Shown piece by piece: positions 44,016-51,690 of a stretch of 64,000 bases of DNA. This DNA comes from a bacterium (GTDB lineage Bacteria; Methylomirabilota; Methylomirabilia; Methylomirabilales; 2-02-FULL-66-22), in the NCBI GenBank assembly GCA_029580855.1, contig JAKPQH010000015.1, positions 1 through 64,000 on the forward strand, written 5' to 3'. The notes below the pieces were generated by a model. That model was not told the DNA's origin. It was given only the letters and a program-made list of their open reading frames with translations, and searched no databases. Numbering within the stretch: position 1 is the stretch's first letter; each line of letters begins with the position of its first letter. The translations under genes and the position numbers were made by a program.

Positions 44016-44158
44016 GCGATCTCAACCCGATTTCAGGCACGATCATCGACGCGGCGTTTTGTATCCGCATAAACTTCGGTGCGCCGGTGATAAAGGACGG
44101 TATCCGCCGTATTGTGAATCGCTTCTAGTTGGATTTCAGATCTGCGCCTCTGCGTGAG
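43985..44158. repeat. Inverted repeats bracketing the GxxExxY remnant
   Basis: CTCACGCAGAG at 43985-43995 and CTCTGCGTGAG at 44148-44158 are perfect 11-bp inverted copies, with a second pair just inside (gagacgcaga / tctgcgcctc, 9 of 10). The left arm lies within the end of wbqC, so the element may have replaced the native 3' end of that gene. Confidence 0.6.
44012..44128 (+). pseudogene. GxxExxY-family remnant with internal deletion
   Basis: A 38-codon frame that joins the N-terminal signature of GxxExxY proteins (LNPISGTIIDAAF) directly to their C-terminal signature (INFGAPVIKDGIRRIVN). About 90 residues, including the G-x-x-E-x-x-Y motif, are missing. It starts in the wbqC stop (ATGA) and stays open, so a short peptide might still be made. 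Confidence 0.75.
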
Positions 44159-44169
44159 AGGGGACCTCC

Positions 44170-44790
44170 ATGCGAATCCTTGCGATCGGCGCGCACCCGG
44201 ACGACATCGAGGTCGGCTGCGGCGGGACCCTCATCAAGTACGCGCGGCAAGGGCATGAAGTCTTCCTGCTCGTCATGACCGAGGGAGGCGCAACCGGCGA
44301 GGGCTCCATCCGCCGCCGGGAGCAGGAGGACGCGGCGGGCATCCTGCAAGCGGCCAAGCTCTTCTGGGGGGAGTATCCGGACACCGCCATCCCCCTGGAC
44401 CGGGAAAGCATACAACGCGTCGAGCGGATCATAGACGAGGTGACCCCGGACTTCATCTTCGTCCACCATCAGGACGACACCCACCAGGACCACCGGCATC
44501 TCTCCGTCTCCACCATCACCGCCACGCGCTACACGCGGAACGTCTTGTTCTACGAGGGACCCACGACCCAGAATTTCTCGCCCAGCGTGTTCGTGGACGT
44601 GGACGCCGTCCTGGAGCGGAAGGTCGCCGCGCTGGAGGCGCACGCCTCGCAGGTGAACAAGACCAATATCGAGGGCCTGACCATCGTGGACATCGCGCGC
44701 GCGTCGGCGCACTTCCGCGGCATTCAAGGCCGCGTGCGCAACGCCGAGGGCTTCGTCCCGCTGCGCCTCTTCATCAATATGGCTCTCTAA
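44170..44790 (+). CDS. PIG-L/LmbE family deacetylase
   Basis: A 206-aa zinc-dependent N-acetylglucosaminyl-deacetylase-like protein. AIGAHPDDIEVGCGGTL (AHPDD zinc motif at 7-11), a middle HHQDDTHQDHRHLS with the third zinc His, and ALEAHASQ near the C-terminus. It would remove an acetyl group from a GlcNAc-like unit or lipid intermediate of the glycan. A GGGGACC sequence precedes ATG 44170. Confidence 0.88.
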   Translation: MRILAIGAHPDDIEVGCGGTLIKYARQGHEVFLLVMTEGGATGEGSIRRREQEDAAGILQAAKLFWGEYPDTAIPLDRESIQRVERIIDEVTPDFIFVHHQDDTHQDHRHLSVSTITATRYTRNVLFYEGPTTQNFSPSVFVDVDAVLERKVAALEAHASQVNKTNIEGLTIVDIARASAHFRGIQGRVRNAEGFVPLRLFINMAL

Positions 44791-44814
44791 ACGCTGGCGT
44801 CGATTGGTCAAGTA

Positions 44815-45358
44815 GTCGAGTGGTCAATTGGTGAGGAGCGCGACGATCAAAACCGCCGAAGCGCAGAACGGGCCGATCGAGGAGAGGTTGGAGAGACGCT
44901 ATGGTGGCGGGACTGGAGGGCTTGCGCATCTTTCAGCTCGCGGAAGATCTAGCGGATGCGGTGTGGACGGAAGTAATTGAGTGGAAACCGTTCCCGCAGG
45001 CCACAGTCGGGCGGCAACTTGTCGAGGCGGCAGACTCAGTCGGCGCGAACATCTCCGAGGGCCACGGACGATATCATTACCGCGAGGAGATCACGTTCGA
45101 CTACTATGCCCGCGGCTCTCTTAAGGAGACCCGATATTGGTTACGACGGGCTCGCGTCCGCCGCATCATGGCAGATGCGACCTACCAATGTCTCATGGCG
45201 AAGGTCGACCAACTCGAGCCACAACTCAACGCGTACATCAACTCTCTTGAGCGCAAGGCCGCCGCGGTGCCGCCGAAGAAACGCATGGCGTCCTGAACCG
45301 TTCGTTTCGTGAACTCGGGAGTGCTCGCTCTTGCCTCGTGCCGAATCGACCACTCGAC
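44815..45358. repeat. Inverted repeats bracketing the four-helix-bundle gene
   Basis: GTCGAGTGGTC at 44815-44825 and GACCACTCGAC at 45348-45358 are perfect inverted copies, each in a wider region of related short repeats (GTCAAG ... and ... AAGTTGAC). The bracketed DNA is less GC-rich than the locus around it, which suggests an inserted cassette. Confidence 0.6.
44901..45296 (+). CDS. Four-helix-bundle protein (23S rRNA intervening-sequence type)
   Basis: A 131-aa helical protein: LRIFQLAEDLADAVW, QLVEAADSVGANISEGHGR (family signature) and ARGSLKETRYWL. Members occur inside 23S rRNA intervening sequences and as scattered single genes; function unknown. Here it lies between inverted repeats, in lower-GC DNA, between the deacetylase and aminotransferase genes, with GGAGAG upstream of ATG 44901. 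Confidence 0.88.
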   Translation: MVAGLEGLRIFQLAEDLADAVWTEVIEWKPFPQATVGRQLVEAADSVGANISEGHGRYHYREEITFDYYARGSLKETRYWLRRARVRRIMADATYQCLMAKVDQLEPQLNAYINSLERKAAAVPPKKRMAS

Positions 45359-45369
45359 AAATCGACAAG

Positions 45370-46416
45370 TTGACTCTGCCAATCCCCCATTCGCGGCCGT
45401 GGATCACGGCGGCGGACGTGCGCGCCGTGGCGGGCGTGCTCCGGCGCGGGGCGCTGGCGCAGGGGGCCGAGGTCGAGCGTCTCGAGGCCGAGACCGGGGC
45501 ATTCGTCGGCCTGCCCCCCGGCGTGGCGGTGAACTCCGGCACGGCGGCCCTGCACCTGGCGCTGCTGGGCCTGGGCATCGGCCCGGGAGACGAGGTCATC
45601 CTCCCCAGCTATGTGTGCGTCGCCCCGCTCCACGCTGTGGAGTACGTGGGAGCCGCCCCGCGGCTGGCGGACATCCGCCCGGACACGTACAACCTCGATG
45701 CGGCCGATGTCCGGCGGCGCTGCACCCGGCGCACGCGGGCGATCGTCGTGCCCCATCTTTTCGGGTTGCCGGCGGACCTGGACGAACTCTTGCGGCTGGG
45801 CGTTCCCATCATCGAGGATTGCGCGCAGGCTTTCGGTGCGCGCTACGGCGGCCGCCCCGTCGGCGCATTCGGCGAGGTCAGCACGCTGTCGTTTTACGCC
45901 ACGAAGCTCTTCACCACGGGCGAAGGGGGGATGGTGCTCAGCCGAGACCGGCGCCTCCTGGCCCGGATCCGGGACCTCCGCGACTACGACGAGCGGCGGC
46001 GGCACACGATGCGATTCAACTACAAGCTGACGGACATGCAGGCGGCCCTGGGCCGCAGCCAGCTGCGCCGCTTCCCCGTCATGCTCCTGCGCCGGGCCGC
46101 CGTGGCGGCGCGTTTTCGGCGCGGGTTGGCCGTGCTGCCGGTCGGACTTCCCCTGCCCGACGACCGGCGCACCCATGTCTATCATCGCTACGTCGTGGCC
46201 TGCCCGGCGGCGGCCTCGGCCGCAGGGCGGCTGGCCCGATTCGGCGTCACGGCCCGCCGCCCGGTTTTCCGACCCATCCACAGAACGCTGGGCCTCGATG
46301 GCTTCCCCGGCGCGGAGCAGGCCTACCGACACGCGCTGTCCGTCCCGATCTATCCCGCACTGACCGCACGGGAGGTGGAGGCCGTGATCCGCGCCCTCCA
46401 GCGCACGTTCGCATGA
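45370..46416 (+). CDS. DegT/DnrJ/EryC1 aminotransferase
   Basis: PLP-dependent sugar aminotransferase or dehydratase-like enzyme making amino sugars for the glycan. PHSRPWITAADVRAVAGVL at the N-terminus, AVNSGTAALHLALLGLGIGPGDEVI, VPIIEDCAQAFGARYGG and the Schiff-base lysine in SFYATKLFTTGEGGMV. About 348 aa, near family length. The start is uncertain: TTG 45370 fits family N-termini, but the inverted repeat at 45348-45358 sits immediately before it and may have displaced the original start; TTG 45331 is the longer option. Confidence 0.87.
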   Translation: MTLPIPHSRPWITAADVRAVAGVLRRGALAQGAEVERLEAETGAFVGLPPGVAVNSGTAALHLALLGLGIGPGDEVILPSYVCVAPLHAVEYVGAAPRLADIRPDTYNLDAADVRRRCTRRTRAIVVPHLFGLPADLDELLRLGVPIIEDCAQAFGARYGGRPVGAFGEVSTLSFYATKLFTTGEGGMVLSRDRRLLARIRDLRDYDERRRHTMRFNYKLTDMQAALGRSQLRRFPVMLLRRAAVAARFRRGLAVLPVGLPLPDDRRTHVYHRYVVACPAAASAAGRLARFGVTARRPVFRPIHRTLGLDGFPGAEQAYRHALSVPIYPALTAREVEAVIRALQRTFA

Positions 46417-47585
46417 CGCCATCCGCGTCGTTCACGGAGCCCGGACCGTCGGACACGGGCGGACCCCTGGGCCGGTTTCCGTTGTGGGCAAGCGTCGCGC
46501 TGCTGACGTTGGGCGCCGTCCTGCTGGTCTTCCCCGGCCGGTCCACGTGGCAGTCCGTCTACGGTGCCCGGTGGGCGCATATCCTGCTCGTATCCGGCCT
46601 GATCGCCTTCGGCTTGACGCCCGTGGTTATCCGGGCGGCGCGGGCCGTCGGGGTCCTCGACATGCCGGCGGCGCGCAAGGTCCACTCTGCGCCGACGCCG
46701 CTGTTGGGGGGACTCGCCATCTATGTGGCGTTCACCCTGGCCATCCTCGCCAATTCGATCCTGGATCGCCAGGTTGTCGCCATCCTGCTGGGAGCGACGC
46801 TGCTGGTCCTCGTCGGCGTCGTGGATGACATTGCCGATGTGCCGGCGATCGTCAAGATGCTGGCCCAGTTCGTGGCGGCCGGCACGGTCATCGCGTCCGG
46901 CGTGGTCCTGACCCTGTTCCCGCAGGCGTGGTTCGGCGATGCCATCGACATCTGCCTGACGATCGTCTGGCTCCTCGGCATCACCAACGCCATGAATTTC
47001 TTCGACGGCATGGACGGCCTGGCCACCGGGCTCAGCATCATCACGGCGAGCTTCCTGGGACTCTTCGCCTTCCTGACGTCCCAACCGATTCTGGGGTGGT
47101 TCGCCTCGGCGATCGTCGGAAGCTGTGCGGGGTTTTTGCCCTTCAATTTCCGCCGCAAGGCCCCGGCGGCAATATTCCTCGGCGATGCCGGCAGCACGTT
47201 CCTGGGTTTTGTCCTGGCGGCGCTGGCCGTCAAGGGCGAATGGGCCGAGAACAGCCTCGTGGATATCGCGGCGCCCGTGCTGATCTTCTGGGTGTTCATC
47301 TACGACATGACCCACATCACCGTGGCGCGGATCGCAAACGGAAAGGTGCGGAGCTTCCGGGACTGGATCGCGTACGTCGGTCGGGACCACCTCCATCACC
47401 GCCTGGCCTCCCTCCTGGGAAGCAATCGCAATGCCGTCCTCCTGGTATTCTCCCTCTCCATCTGCATGGGGCTCTCCGGCATCGCGCTCGTGCACGCCCG
47501 CGCCCTGGAGGCGAGCCTGCTCATCCTCCAGGCCGTCTTCGTGGCCTTCATCATTGCGGTCTTGGAGCACGCCGGCGGCCGGTAG
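46413..47585 (+). CDS. WecA/MraY-family undecaprenyl-phosphate sugar-1-phosphate transferase
   Basis: A 390-aa membrane enzyme that would start repeat-unit synthesis on undecaprenyl phosphate. About 11 membrane segments; signatures are AARKVHSAPTPLLGGLAIY, VGVVDDIADVPAIVK (DDxxD), NAMNFFDGMDGLATGLS, FLGDAGSTFLGF and the C-terminal DHLHHRL. Coupled by ATGA to the aminotransferase gene. Having the initiating transferase as the last gene of the locus is unusual but not unique. Confidence 0.9.
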   Translation: MTPSASFTEPGPSDTGGPLGRFPLWASVALLTLGAVLLVFPGRSTWQSVYGARWAHILLVSGLIAFGLTPVVIRAARAVGVLDMPAARKVHSAPTPLLGGLAIYVAFTLAILANSILDRQVVAILLGATLLVLVGVVDDIADVPAIVKMLAQFVAAGTVIASGVVLTLFPQAWFGDAIDICLTIVWLLGITNAMNFFDGMDGLATGLSIITASFLGLFAFLTSQPILGWFASAIVGSCAGFLPFNFRRKAPAAIFLGDAGSTFLGFVLAALAVKGEWAENSLVDIAAPVLIFWVFIYDMTHITVARIANGKVRSFRDWIAYVGRDHLHHRLASLLGSNRNAVLLVFSLSICMGLSGIALVHARALEASLLILQAVFVAFIIAVLEHAGGR

Positions 47586-47820
47586 CCGTGGTGGGCCATC
47601 CGGCCCGGCATGGGTGTGGGTGGGGAACGCGTGGACGACGCAGGATGTGGGGATCAAGGGGGCGCGCGGCCTGCCGGGCACGCCGGCTTCCCACGACGGG
47701 GTTATCCGCCGTCACTGCAACGATGGTGACACCGAGCGACAGTTGTATGTCGTCAACGTGGGTCTCTCGGCGGGCTGCGCACAGCCTGGCGCGGCGCGGT
47801 ACGGCTGTGACCGCCAAACA

Positions 47821-47854
47821 CCACGAGCGCCGAGAAGACTCTCGACGCTCGTGG
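47821..47854. terminator. Long hairpin between the glycan locus and the secreted repeat protein
   Basis: Stem CCACGAGCG / CGCTCGTGG extended by CGAG / CTCG after one mismatch, with a 6-base loop: about 13 paired bases. It stands in a 323-bp gap between two convergent genes, where a bidirectional terminator is expected; there is no strong T-run. I see nothing else in 47586-47908. Confidence 0.5.
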
Positions 47855-47908
47855 TCGCCGACTTGGCGTCCCTCAGGTCGGGTTCAGCGGATCAGCGTGC
47901 CGTGCTCA

Positions 47909-48517
47909 TCACTTGCCGACCACCGGGATGTCCTCCGGCAACCCGCCCCACGTCACGGGACCTTCCGTCATCTCGTCCCAGACGCCGTCGCCGTTGACGT
48001 CGAGATACCATACACCCTGGCGGTAGATCCCGATCTTCGTTGTGCCGCTGCCGTCCCAATCGCCGACGACCGGCACATCCCCGGGGAGGCCGCCAAAGAC
48101 GGCATAGCCATCCGTGGCGGGGCCGTCCCAGACGCGATTGTCGTTGAGATCGACATACCACTCGCCGTTGCGGTAGATCCCGACCGACGTCTTTGGAACA
48201 TCGAAGACGGCCCCGACGTTCCGGACGGCGGTCATTGCTACCGTGCACGTGCCGCTGCCCGAGCAGTCCCCGCTCCAGCCGGTGAAGTCGGAGCCGGCGG
48301 CGGGGGTGGCCGTGAGGGTGACGTCCGTGCCAGAGGCGTACGACGCAGTGCAGGTGCTTCCGCAGTCGATCCCGGCGGGGGTCGAGGTGACGGTCCCGCT
48401 CCCGGTCCCAGCCTTGGTCACGCTGAGAGTGTAGGTCGGGGTGCCGCCGAGGGCGAATGTCGGCGCCAGCGCGAGGCATACGATTCCGATCAGCAGGACG
48501 AGCTTCCAGCGGTGCAT
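47909..48517 (-). CDS. Secreted protein with InlB-like and VCBS/FG-GAP-like repeats
   Basis: A 202-aa exported protein. Signal peptide (1-25 after MHRWKLVLLIGIV), then a divergent InlB B-repeat-type domain (YTLSVTKAGTGSGTVTSTP ... GIDCGSTCTASYASGT ... GWSGDCSGSGTCTVAM) with two probable disulfides, then two ~45-residue repeats of the form GIYRNGEWYVDLN ... VWDG ... GDVPVVGDWDG, an FG-GAP/EF-hand-like pattern. ATG 48517 follows AGGAGA. Likely a surface or secreted carbohydrate- or protein-binding protein. Confidence 0.78.
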   Translation of the reverse strand: MHRWKLVLLIGIVCLALAPTFALGGTPTYTLSVTKAGTGSGTVTSTPAGIDCGSTCTASYASGTDVTLTATPAAGSDFTGWSGDCSGSGTCTVAMTAVRNVGAVFDVPKTSVGIYRNGEWYVDLNDNRVWDGPATDGYAVFGGLPGDVPVVGDWDGSGTTKIGIYRQGVWYLDVNGDGVWDEMTEGPVTWGGLPEDIPVVGK

Positions 48518-48606
48518 GGCGATCTCCTCTCGGAGAGGGTACACCGCGCGCGGGAGGCGGCGCGATGCTGCCTCCTTACGAGACGCGGCCGGACAGGACT
48601 GTTCGA

Positions 48607-48634
48607 ACTATAGAGAACGGTCCACACGTGTCAA
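48607..48634 (-). promoter_or_regulatory. Promoter of the secreted repeat protein gene
   Basis: On the minus strand TTGACA (48634-48629), 16-bp spacer, TATAGT (48612-48607), about 90 nt before the start codon. The remaining bases 48640-48854 hold only a short hairpin. Confidence 0.7.
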
Positions 48635-48805
48635 CGGCAAATATTTGGGTTTGGGCGGGGCTGGAACGAATGCATAACCGCGTGGGCACGGAAGCCGAAC
48701 GCTGGAAGCCCCAACACCCTCATGATGTGAAGCAGAGGGCTACGCGAGGCGGAAGTCCCCGGACGGGATCCTCCCGGAGGCCAGGACGCCGACGACGCCC
48801 GGATT

Positions 48806-48823
48806 CGAGGCCTGACGGCCTCG
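48806..48823 (-). terminator. Short hairpin after the VOC gene
   Basis: Stem cgaggcc / ggcctcg with a 4-base loop, 32 bases past the VOC gene stop. No T-run, so termination here is a weak inference. Confidence 0.3.
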
Positions 48824-48854
48824 CCCGGCGCTCTTCGCGCTTGCGTCGTGGAGA

Positions 48855-49691
48855 TCAGTCGCGCGGAGCCAGGAACAGGCTGACGCCGTGGGTGTCGGGC
48901 GCCAACAGGCGGGCGATGGGCGACCCGGCGCCGCGCACCGCGGTGCCGATGCCCTTGGCCTTGAGGTGGCTCGCGGCCGCCGCGAAGTCGTCGACCCCGA
49001 GACAGAACCCCAGCACACCCTCACGCCGGCTCCCCACGAAAGGGTCGTCCGCCGCCACCGCGGACAGCTCGCCCGCGTCCAGCAGCGTCACACGGCTCGT
49101 GCCGATCCGCACCACCGCGCGCGTGGCGCCGAAGTCGGCGTCGCGGGTAGGACCCGCGACGCTCGCGTCGAAATGCGTGGCGTAATTCTCGGCAGCCGCC
49201 GCAACATCCTTTGTCGCCACGTAGATGGTGTTGATGCACGTGGCGCCGATCCCGCCCGCGGCCGGCGCAACCCGATGTGCGTGGTGCGCCGCCTCGGGCG
49301 GTTGGGCCATCTCGACCAGGACGCCGTGGCACGCGCCCGGGTGCAGGAACGCGATAGTCCCCGCCAGGCCTTGCCGAGGCGCCTGGTCGATCAGCGGGAG
49401 GTTCGCCGCTTTGACTCGGGCCAGGGCCGCTGCCACGTCCGTGGTCTGTAGGCAGAGGTGATGGACCCCCTCACCCTTCTTCTCCAGAAACCGCGCGACG
49501 CCCCCGGTGGGATTGGTCGGTTCCAGCAGCTCGATCTCGTCATCGCCCACCGGCAGCAGTACGGCGTGGACCCCCTGGTCCGCCACGGTCGCCCGGTGTC
49601 CGATGGGCAGCCCGAGAACCCCGTGGTAGAACCGCAGCGCCTCACCCACATTCCGCACGACGACGGCCACATGATTGATTCCCGCGAACAT
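48855..49691 (-). CDS. VOC-superfamily protein with two modules (methylmalonyl-CoA-epimerase-like)
   Basis: A 278-aa protein. The N-terminal module resembles methylmalonyl-CoA epimerases (INHVAVVVRNVGEALRFYHGVLGLP, EIELLEPTNPTGGVARFLEKKGEGVHHLCL, and GVLVEMAQP), with a second VOC-like module after residue 155 (INTIYVATKDVAAAAENY). True epimerases are about 135 aa, so the doubling suggests another enzyme of the superfamily or an extra substrate domain. Its start lies 40 bp after the uppP stop, consistent with one operon. Confidence 0.78.
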   Translation of the reverse strand: MFAGINHVAVVVRNVGEALRFYHGVLGLPIGHRATVADQGVHAVLLPVGDDEIELLEPTNPTGGVARFLEKKGEGVHHLCLQTTDVAAALARVKAANLPLIDQAPRQGLAGTIAFLHPGACHGVLVEMAQPPEAAHHAHRVAPAAGGIGATCINTIYVATKDVAAAAENYATHFDASVAGPTRDADFGATRAVVRIGTSRVTLLDAGELSAVAADDPFVGSRREGVLGFCLGVDDFAAAASHLKAKGIGTAVRGAGSPIARLLAPDTHGVSLFLAPRD

Positions 49692-49731
49692 GACGGCACC
49701 TCACTGTCGCCCGCGAAGTGCGGGCGGCCGC

Positions 49732-50562
49732 CTACCCAAGCGGCCTCAGGATGCCGGCGCCGAGAAGCGCCAGCAGGAGCAATCCCAGTCCGATCCGGTA
49801 CCAGACAAAGATATACGTGGTGTTCCGGCGGAGATACCGCAGCAACAGGTCAATGGCCAGGTAGCCGCTCACCGCCGAGGTCGCCGTCGCGACCGCCAGT
49901 GCCGGCAGCCCGGCCTCGCCCACGCCATGTTTCAGCAGTTCCCGCAACTCGAACACGCCGGCGGCGCCGATGGCCGGAATCCCGAGCAGGAAGGAAAACC
50001 GGGCCGCCGCCTCGCGCGTCAACCCCAGGAGCATCGCCGCGGTCATCGTCGTGCCGGATCGCGACGCGCCCGGGATCAGCGCCAGCGCTTGCGCCAACCC
50101 GATGAGCTGGCTGTCCAGCCAGCCGATCTGTGCCACCTCCCGCTGGAACGCCGCCCGGCGCTCGGCCGCCCAGAGGAGAGTCCCCAAGACGATCAAGCTG
50201 GCGGCGATCACGTAGAGCGAGCGCCACCCGCCCTCGATGTGCTGCTTGAAGGCCAGGCCGCAGATCCCGATGGGAAACGTGCCGATCGTGATGAACCAGG
50301 CGAGACGCGCCTCCTGACTCGCCCATGGCTTCCCGTCGAATATCCCTTTCAGGGCGGACCGGATCATGCCGCGCAGGTCGCCGGCAAAATAGACCAGGAC
50401 GGCCAGCAGCGTGCCGAGCTGGATGACCGCCGAGAAGGCGGCGCCCGGGTCGTCCCACCCGAACAGCGCAGGCACGACCCGCAGATGAGCGATGCTGCTG
50501 ATCGGCAGGAACTCCGTGAGCCCCTGGACCACTCCCAGGACGCCGGCTTCGACCAGGGTCAT
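49732..50562 (-). CDS. uppP: Undecaprenyl-diphosphatase
   Basis: Recycles the lipid carrier used for peptidoglycan and for the glycan locus nearby. The 276-aa, roughly eight-helix protein has both BacA signatures: GVVQGLTEFLPISSIAHLR (family usually SSSGH, here SSIAH) and LIPGASRSGTTMTAAMLLGL. The SSIAHL variant at the first motif is worth noting. It lies between yjbQ and the VOC gene on the minus strand. Confidence 0.9.
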   Translation of the reverse strand: MTLVEAGVLGVVQGLTEFLPISSIAHLRVVPALFGWDDPGAAFSAVIQLGTLLAVLVYFAGDLRGMIRSALKGIFDGKPWASQEARLAWFITIGTFPIGICGLAFKQHIEGGWRSLYVIAASLIVLGTLLWAAERRAAFQREVAQIGWLDSQLIGLAQALALIPGASRSGTTMTAAMLLGLTREAAARFSFLLGIPAIGAAGVFELRELLKHGVGEAGLPALAVATATSAVSGYLAIDLLLRYLRRNTTYIFVWYRIGLGLLLLALLGAGILRPLG

Positions 50563-50590
50563 CCGGCCACCCCACGGCAGACGTGCGTGT

Positions 50591-50983
50591 TCAACGGACC
50601 TCGACGATCACGGTGCGGTCTCGTGGGCCGTCGAACTCCACGAGCATGACGCTCTGCCAGGTCCCCAGGCGCAGACCGCCCCCGCGCACCGGAATCGTCT
50701 CGCCCGGCCCCAGAATGGTGGCCTTGATGTGCGCTGCCGCGTTATGGTCCACCCGATCGTGCCGCCACGCCCCCTCGGGAACCATGCGACCCAGGGCATC
50801 CAGGATGTCCTGGCACACGTTGGGGTCGGCGTTCTCGTTGATGACGATCGCGGCCGTGGCGTGCGGAACGTACACCAGGCAGAGACCGGTCTGGACCCCC
50901 GAACGCCGCACCGCCTCGCCGACCTGCGAGGTGATGTCGATCATTTCCTGCGTCTTTTGCGTGTGAATTATCATCTCCGGCAT
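50591..50983 (-). CDS. yjbQ: YjbQ/UPF0047 family protein
   Basis: A 130-aa protein of the UPF0047 fold: MIDITSQVGEAVRRSGVQTG, CLVYVPHATAAIVINENADPNV and WQSVMLVEFDGPRDRTVIV, with the conserved His and Glu/Asn residues. Some members show weak thiamine-phosphate-synthase-like activity; the physiological role is unknown. First gene of the yjbQ-uppP-VOC run. Confidence 0.9.
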   Translation of the reverse strand: MPEMIIHTQKTQEMIDITSQVGEAVRRSGVQTGLCLVYVPHATAAIVINENADPNVCQDILDALGRMVPEGAWRHDRVDHNAAAHIKATILGPGETIPVRGGGLRLGTWQSVMLVEFDGPRDRTVIVEVR

Positions 50984-51024
50984 GTCGGCACCCGCGATGA
51001 TTCAGAGCCATTGCAACGTGCCGC

Positions 51025-51053
51025 ACTATAGCCGCGGCGGCCCACCTTGTCAC
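51025..51053 (-). promoter_or_regulatory. Promoter of the yjbQ-uppP operon
   Basis: On the minus strand GTGACA (51053-51048), 17-bp spacer, TATAGT (51030-51025), about 40 nt upstream of the yjbQ start. Confidence 0.6.
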
Positions 51054-51238
51054 GAGGAAAGGCTCGCCACGTGTCGAGTTGCTCGAACTCGTTGACGATT
51101 CTCGCCTCCGGAGCGAGGATGCCGTGCCCCGGTGAAACCGGCCGCCCGAATCCTCCACGCACGAGATGAACGTACCGAGACCGTGGCGGGTCGATTTCCG
51201 GGCCTGCGTTTCAAGAACCGCCCTGCCAAAGAGGAGCC

Positions 51239-51454
51239 ATGGCCATGGATTCACAGACGCGGAAGGACATCGAGACGGGCGTGCAGGCGCTGGACGACGC
51301 CTTGCGGGGACTCATGGGTTTCCTCATGACCCTGCGCCCCACACTGAGGAACGAGATCCTACAGATCTGCGGCTGCCACATGGAACGGGCGCGCGAAGCC
51401 AAGGAGCGATTGCAGTCGCTGCTCGACGCGTCTCCGGGTCCCGATGCCGGCTGA
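51239..51454 (+). CDS. Small hypothetical protein
   Basis: A 71-aa charged, helical protein (MAMDSQTRKDIETGVQALDD at the start) with a CGCH motif at 44-47 and no signal peptide. AAGAGGAG precedes ATG 51239 at good spacing, supporting translation. I do not recognise a family. It stands alone between the yjbQ promoter and a dispersed repeat. Confidence 0.55.
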   Translation: MAMDSQTRKDIETGVQALDDALRGLMGFLMTLRPTLRNEILQICGCHMERAREAKERLQSLLDASPGPDAG

Positions 51455-51540
51455 CGAGGGACCGCGCCGGGCAGACGGCGCCGCAGCACCGGTTCCGCGC
51501 CGCCTACCTCGGGGCCGTCGGGCAGTGTGCGGCGTCCGGA

Positions 51541-51573
51541 GGGGACGTTGCCACATTATTCACTTTATCTTTA
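51541..51573 (+). repeat. Dispersed ~30-bp repeat, copy A
   Basis: Begins GGGGACGTTGCCACATTA and ends near CTTTATC. It shares the consensus GACGTTGCCACATTnnnCACGTTAT with three other copies (57521, 57851 and 59822) and matches copy D at about 24 of 30 bases. The rest of 51455-51690 shows no gene. Confidence 0.55.
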
Positions 51574-51690
51574 CCGCAGCCTCACCCGCGGATATGTCTC
51601 GTCTCGAGGGTCGAAGCGCGGGAACGCCAAATCGGTCAACCCGAAGCATTCGCGAACACGGCTCGTGGAAGCCGCGGGAATGGCAGCGCC

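Noticed and set aside
51011-51021. TTGCAACGTG as a fifth copy of the dispersed repeat
   Set aside because: Only a 6-7 base match to the core, and the site lies beside the yjbQ promoter, downstream of its -10.
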